Below, piece after piece: positions 42,915-52,228 of a DNA stretch of 64,000 nt. The notes below the pieces were generated by a model that saw only the letters and a program-made list of their open reading frames with translations, ran no database searches and had not been told where the DNA came from. Numbering within the stretch: the stretch's first letter is position 1; each line of letters opens with the position of its first letter. Source of the stretch: Neobacillus sp. OS1-2 (GTDB lineage: Bacteria; Bacillota; Bacilli; Bacillales; Cytobacillaceae); NCBI RefSeq assembly GCF_030915505.1, contig NZ_CP133265.1, positions 1,364,001 to 1,428,000 on the forward strand. The letters run 5' to 3'. The position numbers and the translations under genes are program-made.

Positions 42915-44062
42915 CATTCCGCTATACTGCCATCCTTGTGGCGCCAAACTGGATTCTTCCAGTTGTGACTGACTTCTGCTTGTTTTCTTACATATTCTTC
43001 ATTGATTTCAATGCCTAGGCCTGGGCCTTGCGGGATGCTGACATAGCCGTCTTTATATTCAAATACGGATTTATCGACGATATAATCGAGCAGGTCGCTG
43101 CCTTGGTTGTAATGGATCCCTAAACTTTGCTCTTGAATAAAGGCATTATGGGCCGTCGCATCTACTTGCAAACAGGCCGCGAGTGCGATTGGACCAAGCG
43201 GACAATGCGGTGCCAGCGCGACATCATAGGCTTCAGCCATTGTGGCGATTTTCTTGCATTCGGTAATGCCGCCCGCATGGGATACATCCGGCTGAATGAT
43301 ATCGACATAGCCATTGGCCAGCACCGATTTGAAGTCCCAGCGTGAAAACATCCGCTCTCCTGTAGCAATCGGAATCGATGTATGCTGCGCAATTTCTCGT
43401 AAGGCTTCATTATTTTCAGCCAGTACCGGCTCTTCAATAAACATCGGGCGGAACTGCTCCAATTCCTTCGCAAGAATCTTCGCCATTGGTTTATGGACCC
43501 GCCCATGAAAATCAATCCCAATTCCTACGTATTGCCCAGCCGCCTCCCGAACCGCTGCAATTCGTTCTACTACCTGATCAATCTTTTCATAGGAATCAAT
43601 ATATTGCAGTTCTTCCGTTCCATTCATTTTGACAGCCGTGAAGCCCGCATCGACTATTTTTTTAGCCGCTTCTCCCACATCAGATGGCCGGTCGCCGCCA
43701 ATCCAAGAATACACTTTAATCGAATCCCGGCAGGCGCCACCAAGCAACTGATAGACAGGCGCATGAAAATATTTTCCTTTAATATCCCAAAGGGCCTGGT
43801 CAATTCCAGCAATCGCACTCATCAAAATCGGGCCGCCGCGATAAAATCCGGAGCGATATAACATGTTCCAATGATCTTCGATTCGTAAGGGATCCTTACC
43901 AATTAAATATTCCATTAATTCTTCCACACAAGCTTTAACCGTCGAAGCCCTTCCTTCAATGACCGGTTCGCCCCAGCCAATGATGCCTTCATCGGTTTCT
44001 ATTTTTAAAAATAACCAGCGCGGTGGAACCTGGAAAAGCTCATAGCTGCGAATTTTCATCAT
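42911..44062 (-). CDS. dgoD: D-galactonate dehydratase
   Basis: A 383-residue enolase-superfamily dehydratase converting D-galactonate to 2-keto-3-deoxygalactonate. Visible motifs: [12 protein letters not shown] (metal-side Lys region), DFHGR, FIEEP, the third ligand region [12 protein letters not shown] and the catalytic His in [10 protein letters not shown]. It begins [20 protein letters not shown] like E. coli DgoD. The start follows AAGGGAG and lies inside the end of dgoK (overlap 23 bases). It is the last gene of the galactonate operon. Related sugar-acid dehydratases cannot be excluded, but DgoK and DgoA neighbours support galactonate. Confidence 0.93.
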   Translation of the reverse strand: MMKIRSYELFQVPPRWLFLKIETDEGIIGWGEPVIEGRASTVKACVEELMEYLIGKDPLRIEDHWNMLYRSGFYRGGPILMSAIAGIDQALWDIKGKYFHAPVYQLLGGACRDSIKVYSWIGGDRPSDVGEAAKKIVDAGFTAVKMNGTEELQYIDSYEKIDQVVERIAAVREAAGQYVGIGIDFHGRVHKPMAKILAKELEQFRPMFIEEPVLAENNEALREIAQHTSIPIATGERMFSRWDFKSVLANGYVDIIQPDVSHAGGITECKKIATMAEAYDVALAPHCPLGPIALAACLQVDATAHNAFIQEQSLGIHYNQGSDLLDYIVDKSVFEYKDGYVSIPQGPGLGIEINEEYVRKQAEVSHNWKNPVWRHKDGSIAEW

Positions 44063-45119
44063 ACGCACTCCCTTTTACATCATTTTTTAAAAATAAATCC
44101 TGACAATTGGCTAAAATCTCCGTTGCCCCAAAGACAAGAGAATCCTCCACCTGCTGATCCAGCGCTTCCATAATGGCCCAGTTCTTATTCATATACCGTA
44201 ACAAATGGGTAAAGGCCTTTCGTAAGGGATCTGAACCCCCGACAATCATCCATTCGATTTCATCCATTCCATCCCGCGATTGAGAAAGAGCCTGAAGATC
44301 ACTATAGATGACCGATCCGGCATAATAATTCGCCCGCTGATTCGCATCCAAATCCGTAAATAAATCCAATAAGCGAATATGATAAAAACTTCTTGTTACG
44401 CCATGCCGTTTTGCCGCCTCGAACCCACCTTCCAGCATCCTCTGATCAACGCTTTTAATCAGACCTGAACCCAAGGAATTAGAAAGAATGGTTTCCTTCT
44501 GGAGGGCACTTAGTGTTTCGCCTCCTAGTGTCGATAGACAATATAACAAATCCCTGCGCTCATCTACAGCAACAAATTTGGTATGTGAACCAGGCAGAAC
44601 AATCATCCCCTTGCCCGTCACATCAAACTGTTTCAGCAAGCCAAAGGATTCAACTTCCTCGCCGCGCATCACATCAAATTCGTTAATACACGCAACCAAA
44701 TCCTTCGTATCCGTTGGATCAATCCTATTTTTCATCCCCGGAATAAAGACACAAGGGATATCCAAGAATTCCTCCAGCCGGGTCACTTTTGAGCACTTGG
44801 CAAACTCTTCTAATCCCGCAGGACTTGGAATATGCGGGACTTCATAAAGGCCTAAATTGGACGTAATCATTCCGGATGCTGCAATATACGCTATATCTGA
44901 AGAGGTTAATTGATGTTTAGCTAATAGTCGTTCCAGTCCCTGCTTTAATTCAATTTTCAGGTTGTGATTGCTGCCTGAAATAGCTGTGTCCCTTACACCT
45001 ACTCGTATTTTTTCGGTATCAAGGACCCTACTCGTTGTTTTGTCATATAGTCTAAGTCTGGAGTTAGTCGTTCCAGAATCAATCAGGATTACTTTCACAT
45101 TCACCACCGCTTTTCTCAT
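44040..45119 (-). CDS. dgoK: 2-keto-3-deoxygalactonate kinase
   Basis: A 359-residue sugar-acid kinase. [17 protein letters not shown] (phosphate loop) stands near the N-terminus, [12 protein letters not shown] (about 75) and PGSHTKFV (about 165) follow. It phosphorylates KDGal at C6 with ATP. The start is not certain: the ATG at 45119 follows the aldolase stop closely but has no clear ribosome site, and a GTG a few codons further in is possible. It overlaps dgoD at its end. Confidence 0.88.
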   Translation of the reverse strand: MRKAVVNVKVILIDSGTTNSRLRLYDKTTSRVLDTEKIRVGVRDTAISGSNHNLKIELKQGLERLLAKHQLTSSDIAYIAASGMITSNLGLYEVPHIPSPAGLEEFAKCSKVTRLEEFLDIPCVFIPGMKNRIDPTDTKDLVACINEFDVMRGEEVESFGLLKQFDVTGKGMIVLPGSHTKFVAVDERRDLLYCLSTLGGETLSALQKETILSNSLGSGLIKSVDQRMLEGGFEAAKRHGVTRSFYHIRLLDLFTDLDANQRANYYAGSVIYSDLQALSQSRDGMDEIEWMIVGGSDPLRKAFTHLLRYMNKNWAIMEALDQQVEDSLVFGATEILANCQDLFLKNDVKGSAYDENSQL

Positions 45120-45123
45120 CGAT

Positions 45124-45768
45124 TCAATTTGGTGATTGGACTTCATGGACAATCTCTACGAAACGAGCTGCCCGTCTTTCAATTTCTGTAAAATCACCAT
45201 GTTGTACGAGCTTGTCATCCACAAGCGAACTGCCAATTCCTAAGCAATGCGCCCCTGCCTTTAAAAAAACATCTGCATTCTCTAAAGAGACACCACCAAC
45301 AGCCATTGTTTCCACAAACGGCAAGGGTCCCTTTAGGTCCGTTAAATATTTAGGACCAAGCGGACGAATCGGGAAGATCTTGACCATTTTAGCCCCATAT
45401 TCATAGGCCGTTAACACCTCTGTCGGGGTCATGACCCCAGGGATAATCGGCACCTGATAGTACCTGGCGGTTTCAATCGTTTCCTTTTTTAAAGTCGGGG
45501 TGAGCAGGAAGCTTGCACCTGATGCAATCGCCAGTCTAGCAGACTCCGAATCTAGTACAGTCCCGGCCCCAATCAGCAGTTCAGGAAACTTTTGTTTCAT
45601 CCGTTCAATTCCGGTAAAAGCTCCGGGGGTATTCAACGTGATTTCTACCGCCCGGATCCCTCCTTGATAAAGACTTCTAACCGTATTTTCTAGCCCCTCA
45701 GAAGATTGGCTACGAATAATGGCCACGAGCTTCGCCCTCTTTATTTCCTCTAATGCCGCGGTGCACAT
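45124..45768 (-). CDS. dgoA: 2-keto-3-deoxy-6-phosphogalactonate aldolase
   Basis: A 214-residue KDPG/KDPGal aldolase. Residues AIIRSQ (about 18), VEITLNTPGAF (about 40), GAGTVLD (about 70) and the Schiff-base lysine in KMVKIFPIRPLGP (about 133) are visible. It splits KDPGal into pyruvate and glyceraldehyde 3-phosphate. It follows the ABC permease gene by 29 bases. Confidence 0.92.
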   Translation of the reverse strand: MCTAALEEIKRAKLVAIIRSQSSEGLENTVRSLYQGGIRAVEITLNTPGAFTGIERMKQKFPELLIGAGTVLDSESARLAIASGASFLLTPTLKKETIETARYYQVPIIPGVMTPTEVLTAYEYGAKMVKIFPIRPLGPKYLTDLKGPLPFVETMAVGGVSLENADVFLKAGAHCLGIGSSLVDDKLVQHGDFTEIERRAARFVEIVHEVQSPN

Positions 45769-45797
45769 TTCACTTCATCTCCCATTGTGGTAGTGAT

Positions 45798-46622
45798 TTA
45801 GCCTTTTACACTGCCTCCCGTTAGTCCCGCAATAATATACTTTTGGGCAAAGAGTGCCAAAATAAGAACCGGTGCGGTGATGATCACGGAAGCAGCCATC
45901 AGTCCTCCCCAGTTTATATCTGAGTAGGAAATAAAATTAAAGACGGCAATCGGCAATGTCTTTGTTTTATCACCGGCAAGAATCAAGGAAAACATGAAGT
46001 TATTCCAGGAGAAAATAAACGCTAAGATCGATGAGGTTACAATTCCCGGCCCTGATATGGGAAGCATAACTCTTACAAAGGCAGACGGGATGGAACAGCC
46101 ATCCACACGAGCGGATTCTTCCAGCTCATGCGGCAGACCCTCAAAAAACGGGATCATGACCCAGATAATAAACGGCATGGTGACAAGCATATGACTGAGA
46201 ATAAGGGATGTATACGTATCGATTAAGTTTAATTTTGAGAAAATGATAAACCAGGGAATAAGGAAGGAAATACCCGGGACAATCCTCGCAACTAGGATTA
46301 ACAGCCCAAGCCCCTGCTGCTTGTATTTCGCAATGGCATAGGCGGCGGGTAATCCCAGGATGAGCCCAAAGATCGTCGCTCCAACCCCAACGATAAAGCT
46401 GTTCCAAATAAAGGTAAGAAAAGAATATTCATTAAAAACACTTACATAGTTTTTAAAACTTGCCGTAATTTCAAATAGCTTTGATGTATCCAGTATTTGT
46501 ACTTGCGTTTTAAATGACGCAAGGAGCATCCAAAGGAAAGGGAGCAAAAACAAAAACAGGGATAAGTAGACACCAACATGAGTCAAGATGACTTTAACTG
46601 GTTTTGGTTTTTTTCCACTCAT
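45798..46622 (-). CDS. CUT1 ABC permease, MalG-like
   Basis: A 274-residue permease with six helices and the EAA loop ELEESARVDGCSIPSAFVRV (about 190). The C-terminus AQKYIIAGLTGGSVKG is typical of MalG-type permeases. Overlaps the preceding permease gene by four bases. Subunit of the importer of the galactonate operon. Confidence 0.92.
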   Translation of the reverse strand: MSGKKPKPVKVILTHVGVYLSLFLFLLPFLWMLLASFKTQVQILDTSKLFEITASFKNYVSVFNEYSFLTFIWNSFIVGVGATIFGLILGLPAAYAIAKYKQQGLGLLILVARIVPGISFLIPWFIIFSKLNLIDTYTSLILSHMLVTMPFIIWVMIPFFEGLPHELEESARVDGCSIPSAFVRVMLPISGPGIVTSSILAFIFSWNNFMFSLILAGDKTKTLPIAVFNFISYSDINWGGLMAASVIITAPVLILALFAQKYIIAGLTGGSVKG

Positions 46623-47497
46623 AGGTTTACCCCCGCTCTGTTCCGTAAAAGAATCGTAAATATACTAATGGATAGGACAATAATGAAAAATATCATCAGT
46701 AAGGCAGATGCCTGACCAATTTTAAAATATTGAAAGCCCAAAACATACCCGTAAATATTAATCGTCTGTGAAGAGGTACCTGGTCCGCCTTGTGTGGTCG
46801 CATAAATAATATCGAACGTTTTCAAGGCATCAATCATTCTTAGCAGGACAGCCGAATAAAGCGTCGGCTTCAATAAAGGCAGGGTAATTTTTGAAAAAGA
46901 TTGCCATGTATTGGCGCCATCAATCATCGCTGCCTCATATGGATCCTTTGGCAGTGATACGAGACCCGCCAGCACGATTAACGCAATCATTGGCGTCCAT
47001 TCCCACACGTCAATAAAAATTAACGAAGGCATAACAAGATTCTGTGACGTTAACCATTCCTGACCTGGGAGTCCTAATTTTTCCAAGAACACATTGGCAA
47101 TCCCGATATTAGGTTCGTAGATGAGCACCCAGATTAAACCTACTGCAACCGGTGTTGCTACCATTGGCAATAGGAACAATGTTTTGACGAGCCCTTTGCC
47201 AACAATATTTTGGTTCATTAGGACAGCTAGTCCCACACCTAACACCGTTTCAACTGCTACCGCTACAATGGTAAAATAAAACATTAGCTTCAATGATTTG
47301 ATAAAAAGCTCATCATGAAATAAATCGAGGTAATTTTGCAATGCTACCCATAACGGCGGGGTAATATTCGACATATTCCAGTCATGAAAACTGAGCCAAA
47401 AGGTGTATCCAACAGGCATAACCATCATGAGTCCTACAAAGATTACAGCAGGCATGGTAAAAACCCACTTGATGTTACGATCAATCCAATTTGACAT
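46619..47497 (-). CDS. CUT1 ABC permease, MalF-like
   Basis: A 292-residue permease with six helices and EAA loop YEAAMIDGANTWQSFSKITLP (about 195), plus TTQGGPGTSSQTINIY near the C-terminus, common in MalF-type proteins. The start follows AAGGAGG. It is separated from the binding-protein gene by a 122-base gap holding a large hairpin. Confidence 0.92.
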   Translation of the reverse strand: MSNWIDRNIKWVFTMPAVIFVGLMMVMPVGYTFWLSFHDWNMSNITPPLWVALQNYLDLFHDELFIKSLKLMFYFTIVAVAVETVLGVGLAVLMNQNIVGKGLVKTLFLLPMVATPVAVGLIWVLIYEPNIGIANVFLEKLGLPGQEWLTSQNLVMPSLIFIDVWEWTPMIALIVLAGLVSLPKDPYEAAMIDGANTWQSFSKITLPLLKPTLYSAVLLRMIDALKTFDIIYATTQGGPGTSSQTINIYGYVLGFQYFKIGQASALLMIFFIIVLSISIFTILLRNRAGVNL

Positions 47498-47529
47498 TCT
47501 TCTGCTCCTCCTTACTCAATGATACTCGC

Positions 47530-47600
47530 CTTTTAAAAAAAACGGCCTCCAAGCGAGCATCCAGAAATTCCACCCCAGATTGCTAACCGAAAGCCGTTTC
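47530..47600 (-). terminator. Large hairpin between binding protein and permeases
   Basis: AAACGGC and GCCGTTT bracket a long imperfect stem followed by TTTTTT on the minus strand. Probably an attenuating or stabilising structure that makes the binding protein more abundant than the permeases. Confidence 0.55.
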
Positions 47601-47619
47601 GAATTAGGTGTTATCGGTT

Positions 47620-48948
47620 TTATTTTTTCTCGCTGTCAAGAATCTTTTGGAATTCTCCATCTGCTTTTTCTGCAGCTGCTTTCACATCTTTTCCTTCAAT
47701 TCCGGCAAGGATAACATCACCAATCACGTCACGTGCAGCTCCTACATTCACAATAACTGGTCGGTCGTAAGGGACACCTTTATCGCCGCCATTCGCTGCA
47801 ATCGCTTCTGCTAGATCTTTCGGGAATTTTGCTATTCCTTCTGGAGAGTTCCAGACAGAAATACGTGCACCAGGATTTCCATCCGCTTGCAGCTTTAGAA
47901 CCATTTCTTTACTTTCTGCCCACTTAATGAATTCCCATGCTGCATCTTTCTTTTCAGAGTTAGCTCCGACTCCAAGCGCCCAAGAAGTAACATTATAAGG
48001 CTTCGCTCCGTTTGGACCCGCTGGGAATGGGGCAAAACCAACTTTATCGGCTACCTGTGATTTAGAAGCATCCGTCGCGTTAGTAAATAGGGATGAAGCA
48101 TCTGTATAGAATGCTGCTTTTCCTTGGGTAAACACAGCCATCGCTTCAGGCCAGCTCATGTTTAACGTCCCTTTAGGGCCATATTTATTTAGCATGTTGC
48201 CGTAGTAATTAAACGCTTCAAGCGCTTCTGGGGAAGTAATGGTGGACTTGCCATCCTTCATGAAGTCACCGCCAAAAGCATACAAGTAGCTAGAGAACTG
48301 AGTAACAGCTGCAGCCCGCTTACCACGGGAAACAAAACCAGATACCCCATTATCAGGATCATTTAATTTCTTTGCTGCTTTCTCAAGTTCCTCAAGTGTT
48401 TTCGGAACTTCAATTCCAGCCTTCTCCAACAGATCCTTACGATAGTATAAAACCTGTGTTTCAGTTACAAGAGGCAGTCCATAAAACTTATCTCCCTCTT
48501 TGACACTTCCAAGGGAAGAAGGAATAAAGTCAGCTGTATAGTCTTTATCTTTTGTGACATAGTCAGTCATATCTGCGAAGTATCCACTCTGTTGGTACAT
48601 TTTCCCGTCTTGTAGCGGACGGAACATAACAACATCGATACCCTTTGAATTAGAAGCAAACTCGACGGATGTTTTTTGTGTCAGTTGATCCTCAAAGTAG
48701 CTATCAATCTTAACCTTAATTCCTGTCTCTTTCTCGAATTCAGGTAATTCCTTTTTAATCGATTCTGTCCATGGATGGTTAGCGGCCACCACGCGAATCT
48801 CTTGTACCTTTTTCTCCGTTTTATCTGATGATTTAGATCCTGTTGAGGTATCAGACCCGCCACTACAGCCTGCAAGCGCGGAACTAATCCCTACAGCTAA
48901 TGCAAGATAACCAGCTGCCTTTTTAAACCCTACGAAACTATTTCTCAT
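47620..48948 (-). CDS. Extracellular solute-binding lipoprotein (CUT1), galactonate operon
   Basis: A 442-residue binding protein. The lipobox is GISSALAGCSG with the lipidated Cys at about 27. Mature residues (EIRVVAANHPWTESIKKELP, PLVTETQVLYYRKDLLEKAGI) are typical of the MalE/UgpB family. The start at 48948 (MRNSFVGFKK) follows GAGGGAAG; the longer open frame is rejected. It probably feeds galactonate or a galactonate-containing glycoside to the permeases; the true ligand is uncertain because CUT1 systems usually carry neutral sugars. Confidence 0.9.
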   Translation of the reverse strand: MRNSFVGFKKAAGYLALAVGISSALAGCSGGSDTSTGSKSSDKTEKKVQEIRVVAANHPWTESIKKELPEFEKETGIKVKIDSYFEDQLTQKTSVEFASNSKGIDVVMFRPLQDGKMYQQSGYFADMTDYVTKDKDYTADFIPSSLGSVKEGDKFYGLPLVTETQVLYYRKDLLEKAGIEVPKTLEELEKAAKKLNDPDNGVSGFVSRGKRAAAVTQFSSYLYAFGGDFMKDGKSTITSPEALEAFNYYGNMLNKYGPKGTLNMSWPEAMAVFTQGKAAFYTDASSLFTNATDASKSQVADKVGFAPFPAGPNGAKPYNVTSWALGVGANSEKKDAAWEFIKWAESKEMVLKLQADGNPGARISVWNSPEGIAKFPKDLAEAIAANGGDKGVPYDRPVIVNVGAARDVIGDVILAGIEGKDVKAAAEKADGEFQKILDSEKK

Positions 48949-48990
48949 TTTCTTCCCTCTCTTTCTAAAAATAAAAATAATTACAAAAAG

Positions 48991-49009
48991 TGATAGCGTT
49001 TTCATTATA
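48991..49009 (-). promoter_or_regulatory. Perfect cre site overlapping the -10 of the galactonate operon
   Basis: ATGAAAACGCTATCA (49005-48991 on the minus strand) matches every position of the cre consensus. It overlaps a TATAAT -10 (49009-49004), so CcpA should block initiation when preferred sugars are present. Confidence 0.75.
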
Positions 49010-49077
49010 TGGCAAAAAAAATTTGGTTTCATAAATCTCTTAAAATATGGAATTCTGCGCTATCATACTTATTTTAA

Positions 49078-49094
49078 ATGGTTTACAAAACCAT
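49078..49094. promoter_or_regulatory. Palindrome ATGGTTTACAAAACCAT, possible IclR-type operator
   Basis: Seven-base arms with a three-base spacer lie about 70 bases upstream of the -10 of the galactonate operon and 46 bases from the end of the IclR gene. Different from the palindromes upstream of iclR, so the cognate protein is unclear. Confidence 0.5.
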
Positions 49095-49139
49095 ATAATG
49101 ACCCATTCATTTAACCAAATTTGATAAAGACGATTTTAT

Positions 49140-49886
49140 TTATCTGTATCCAATGCTGCATGATATGTTCATCGCGGCAGCGAGCAGTTTATCGATAACC
49201 ATTTCCTTCTGTTTAAGCATTCGTTCTTTCGGTCCTGCTACGCTAATGGCTGCCTGAATGGTCTGGTCTACTCCATAAACAGGAGCCGCAAGACAATAGA
49301 GGCCTTCTTCATTCTCTTCATCGTCAATTGAGTAACCCTGTTTCGCAAACATGTCTAATTGCTGCAGAAGGTCCTCCTTTTTCGTAATGGTCTTTTGCGT
49401 GATCGGTTCAAGTCGTAATTGACCTAAAATTTCTCTTTTCTTATTTTCAGGAAGAAAAGTTAAAAATGCTTTGCCTAAACCCGTACAGTACAGCGGTTTA
49501 CTTTTTCCAGGCTCTGCCGTGGTTCGTATGGAGCGATTACTATTTATTTTTGCTACATACACCAATTCAGATTGTTCAAGAGTGGCCATAAATACCGTTT
49601 CCTGAACCGTTTCCATTAATCTTTCCAGAAAAGGGTACCCTTGCGCAGAAAGGTCAAATGCATCCTTTGCCGCACCGCCAAGCTGGATTAACTTGGGCCC
49701 TAGCTTATATTTCCGAAAATGATCTACGGTCAGGTAGCTGTTTTTATAAAGCGTTTCAACCAAGCCTGAAGTACTGCTTTGAGGAAAGGAAAGGATTTCG
49801 CTAATTTCCTTTATCGTTAATCCAACTGGATGCTGGGCAAGTAAATCAAATACCTTCAATACCCGCTCTGCTGATTTCACCGACAT
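49140..49886 (-). CDS. IclR-family transcriptional regulator
   Basis: A 248-residue regulator. The winged helix-turn-helix (residues 5-60; AERVLKVFDLLAQHPVGLTIKEISEILSFPQ region) is followed by an effector-binding GAF-like domain with YCTGLGKAFLTFLPE (about 125) and a C-terminal DDEENEEGLYCLAAPVY motif. IclR members commonly sense sugar acids; position beside the galactonate operon suggests 2-keto-3-deoxygalactonate or galactonate as effector. The start at 49886 follows GGGGAGG. Paired palindromes directly upstream imply autoregulation. Confidence 0.9.
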   Translation of the reverse strand: MSVKSAERVLKVFDLLAQHPVGLTIKEISEILSFPQSSTSGLVETLYKNSYLTVDHFRKYKLGPKLIQLGGAAKDAFDLSAQGYPFLERLMETVQETVFMATLEQSELVYVAKINSNRSIRTTAEPGKSKPLYCTGLGKAFLTFLPENKKREILGQLRLEPITQKTITKKEDLLQQLDMFAKQGYSIDDEENEEGLYCLAAPVYGVDQTIQAAISVAGPKERMLKQKEMVIDKLLAAAMNISCSIGYR

Positions 49887-49902
49887 CTTACTACCTCCCC
49901 AA

Positions 49903-49936
49903 ATCACATATGTGATGCAAAATCATATATGTGATT
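49903..49936. promoter_or_regulatory. Paired palindromes before iclR (ATCACATATGTGAT)
   Basis: A perfect 14-bp palindrome (49903-49916) and a one-mismatch copy AATCATATATGTGATT (49921-49936) are centred 19 bases apart, just upstream of the ribosome site. Likely the regulator's own operator. Confidence 0.65.
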
Positions 49937-50074
49937 CTTTAACTAAATCATACAATACACCTACTTTTCTTGCAACAATTTATTTTAATATTTAGACATT
50001 AATTCCTACCCATTGTGTCACGTCACACTGGAAATGGATTATGGTGACGAAGGAAAATTTCCTCAAAGGCAAAT

Positions 50075-50101
50075 AAGGAGAAGCCTCAAAGCCTCTCCTT
50101 T
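50075..50101 (-). terminator. Terminator of the hydroxyacid dehydrogenase gene
   Basis: AAGGAGA…TCTCCTT stem followed by ATTTG on the minus strand. Confidence 0.6.
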
Positions 50102-50109
50102 CTTGTTTA

Positions 50110-51096
50110 TCATTTTACTAGACTTTGTAATTCTGGGACTACATGTTCTGGCACTTGTCCTGTAACACCTGCTACTAGGTTCTTAGCAGCAACCATGGCC
50201 ATATCAAATCGTGTTTTTTCTGTAGCAGAGCCAATATGCGGCAATGTGACAACATTGGCCATGTTCAGAAGCGGATTATCCATTTCAATAGGTTCTGCTT
50301 CATACACATCCAGACCCGCTCCATAAATTTTGCCTTCTTTTAATGCACGAATAAGAGCTTTTTCATCAACGACCTGCCCTCTAGCACAATTAATAAAAAT
50401 GGCCGTTGATTTCATCCTATGAAACTGCTCTTCTCCCATAAAATGATAGGTAGATTCATTCAATGGAAGCATCAGTAACACAAAATCTGAGCCCTCTAAT
50501 AAAGGGTTCAGTTCACAATATTGAATTCCATACTTTTCCTCTAGCGCATACTTTCTCCTTGGACTGTTATACAAAACATTCATTTCAAATCCCAGCGCAG
50601 CTCTCCTGGCAATCTTTTCACCGACCCGTCCCATGCCAATAATCCCTATTGTGGCATGGTGCACATCTTGACCAAAAATGAAGGAGTCAGTAAATGGCTT
50701 TTCCCACCTTTTGTCCTTTACTACATTATTTAATTCCGGGATTCTTCTGGCAGCAGAAAGAATTAACCCAAAGGCCAAGTCCGCCACCGTTTCATCTAGG
50801 ACAAAGGGGGTATGTGTGCCTACTACCCCGCATTGTTTCATAGCAGCGGTATCAAAGTTATCATAGCCAACTCCAAATTTGCTAACAATTTTCAAATGGG
50901 GAGCATGGTTTAAAAACTCCCTATTAATGGCGCCTTTTGATGTCATCAGCCCTTCCACTTCCGCTGCTTCCTTCAAAAGAACCTCCATTGGGATTGGCTC
51001 CTGTTTATTCCATATCTTATACTCGCAATAGTGTGCGATGTATTCCTCCACTTCTATTGGAATAGGTTTAGCAATAAAGACTTTTGGTTTCATCAT
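50110..51096 (-). CDS. D-isomer specific 2-hydroxyacid dehydrogenase (hydroxypyruvate/glyoxylate reductase type)
   Basis: A 328-residue NAD(P)-dependent dehydrogenase. The nucleotide-binding loop GIIGMGRVGEKIARRA is near residue 153, the catalytic Arg in NCARGQVVDEKAL (about 235), Glu in DVYEAEPIE (about 265) and His in TLPHIGSATEKTR (about 286). Substrates of this family are small 2-oxo acids such as glyoxylate, hydroxypyruvate or phosphonate-like acids. The start follows GGGGGTGA, 36 bases after the DeoR regulator gene. It fits reduction or oxidation of a C3-C4 acid in the tetrose/sugar-acid cluster, but this is inference. Confidence 0.9.
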   Translation of the reverse strand: MMKPKVFIAKPIPIEVEEYIAHYCEYKIWNKQEPIPMEVLLKEAAEVEGLMTSKGAINREFLNHAPHLKIVSKFGVGYDNFDTAAMKQCGVVGTHTPFVLDETVADLAFGLILSAARRIPELNNVVKDKRWEKPFTDSFIFGQDVHHATIGIIGMGRVGEKIARRAALGFEMNVLYNSPRRKYALEEKYGIQYCELNPLLEGSDFVLLMLPLNESTYHFMGEEQFHRMKSTAIFINCARGQVVDEKALIRALKEGKIYGAGLDVYEAEPIEMDNPLLNMANVVTLPHIGSATEKTRFDMAMVAAKNLVAGVTGQVPEHVVPELQSLVK

Positions 51097-51132
51097 GGTT
51101 CACCCCCAAATTCCTCCATTTGACACTGATTC

Positions 51133-51906
51133 CTATTCGGCAATTTCTAAATTGATCTGGTTATCAGCAAAGTAATTTCTTATTTCTTCTGTAACCTGTT
51201 GATCTGTAATAAATGTATCAATCTCATTCGGGCGTGCGAATGTCGCACTTGAGCTTTTATCTATTTTACTATGATCTAGTAAAACAATGACTTTATTAGC
51301 TACAGATACCATGGTCCGTTTTAATTCCACTTCATAAAAACTAAAATCGGATAATCCATCCCGTGTATTAAATGCATATGCTGACGTGAAAAGCAGATCA
51401 ATATTAATTTTTCTTAAAAGCTCTTCCCCGAGCAGTCCTTCCACTGAATTAGAAGAATGGCGGACAATACCACCAATAATAATGACGGTTAAATTTGGAT
51501 TTTCCTTTAACAATGCTGCTGTAGCTATACCACTGGTAACGACCGTAAGTCTCATTTTCGTTTCACTTAAATACTTGGCAAGCTCAAAACAGGTCGTACT
51601 TGCGTCTAAAAGGATACACTGGCCTTGTTGAATATACTTTAGTGCGCTATAGCCGATTCGTTGTTTTTCCGCGTGGAATTTCTTTCCCCGATTCTCATAC
51701 GTTTTATCGATTGGATCCGGTTCATCTCCTTTAAGCATCGCCCCGCCATGTGTGCGGATAAGGAGGCCTTGTTTCTCCATTTGATTTAAATCAGACCTGA
51801 TCGTAGCTGCAGAAATCTTAAGCAAATCAGTCAAATCATTTACATTGACCGTGCCTTTTTCTGTCAGCATTTCAATTATTAGTTTTCTCCGTTGATCGGC
51901 GAACAT
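51133..51906 (-). CDS. DeoR-family transcriptional repressor
   Basis: A 257-residue repressor. The N-terminal helix-turn-helix (VNVNDLTDLLKISAATIRSD, about 19-38) and the DeoR sensor domain (LLDASTTCFELAKYL about 96; LLDHSKIDKSS near 210) are visible. It precedes the dehydrogenase gene. A motif CTTTCATTTCCTTTCGTT overlaps its own ribosome site and recurs at the divergent rpiB promoter, so this protein is the likely controller of the whole tetrose cluster. DeoR proteins usually sense phosphorylated sugars. Confidence 0.92.
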   Translation of the reverse strand: MFADQRRKLIIEMLTEKGTVNVNDLTDLLKISAATIRSDLNQMEKQGLLIRTHGGAMLKGDEPDPIDKTYENRGKKFHAEKQRIGYSALKYIQQGQCILLDASTTCFELAKYLSETKMRLTVVTSGIATAALLKENPNLTVIIIGGIVRHSSNSVEGLLGEELLRKINIDLLFTSAYAFNTRDGLSDFSFYEVELKRTMVSVANKVIVLLDHSKIDKSSSATFARPNEIDTFITDQQVTEEIRNYFADNQINLEIAE

Positions 51907-51915
51907 CTTATCACC

Positions 51916-51933
51916 CTTTCATTTCCTTTCGTT
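51916..51933. promoter_or_regulatory. DeoR operator-like motif, autoregulatory copy
   Basis: CTTTCATTTCCTTTCGTT, ten bases upstream of the deoR-type gene start. It differs from the left arm at 61317-61334 in only two positions. A -10 TATAAT lies upstream at 51974-51979 (minus strand). Confidence 0.6.
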
Positions 51934-52137
51934 AATTCCTCAAACATTCTCCCGAAATAATATTAGTACTCCTATTATATAAGTTTCTAGATAAAAAGTC
52001 CTGTAAAAGGTTCAGAAATGATAAAATATCCTTTTCCTTTTCATTAAAGATATTTTCACTTTGTATTGTTTTTCGTTACTTCAACGCAGTGATTGAATAA
52101 ATACTAAAGCAAACAGAGAGAAACATAACAAGCCGCT

Positions 52138-52200
52138 AAAAAAATCCCCTCCATTGTAGATAGAGTAGAATCTTCCTAGTCTATCTACAATGGAGGGGAT
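52138..52200 (-). terminator. Terminator of the tetrose operon (21-bp perfect stem)
   Basis: A 21-base arm (52144-52164) and its exact complement (52180-52200) enclose a 15-base loop, followed by seven T residues on the minus strand. It follows the TpiA-like gene stop at 52229. Confidence 0.9.
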
Positions 52201-52228
52201 ATTCCATAAAGGAACTCATGTATACATT

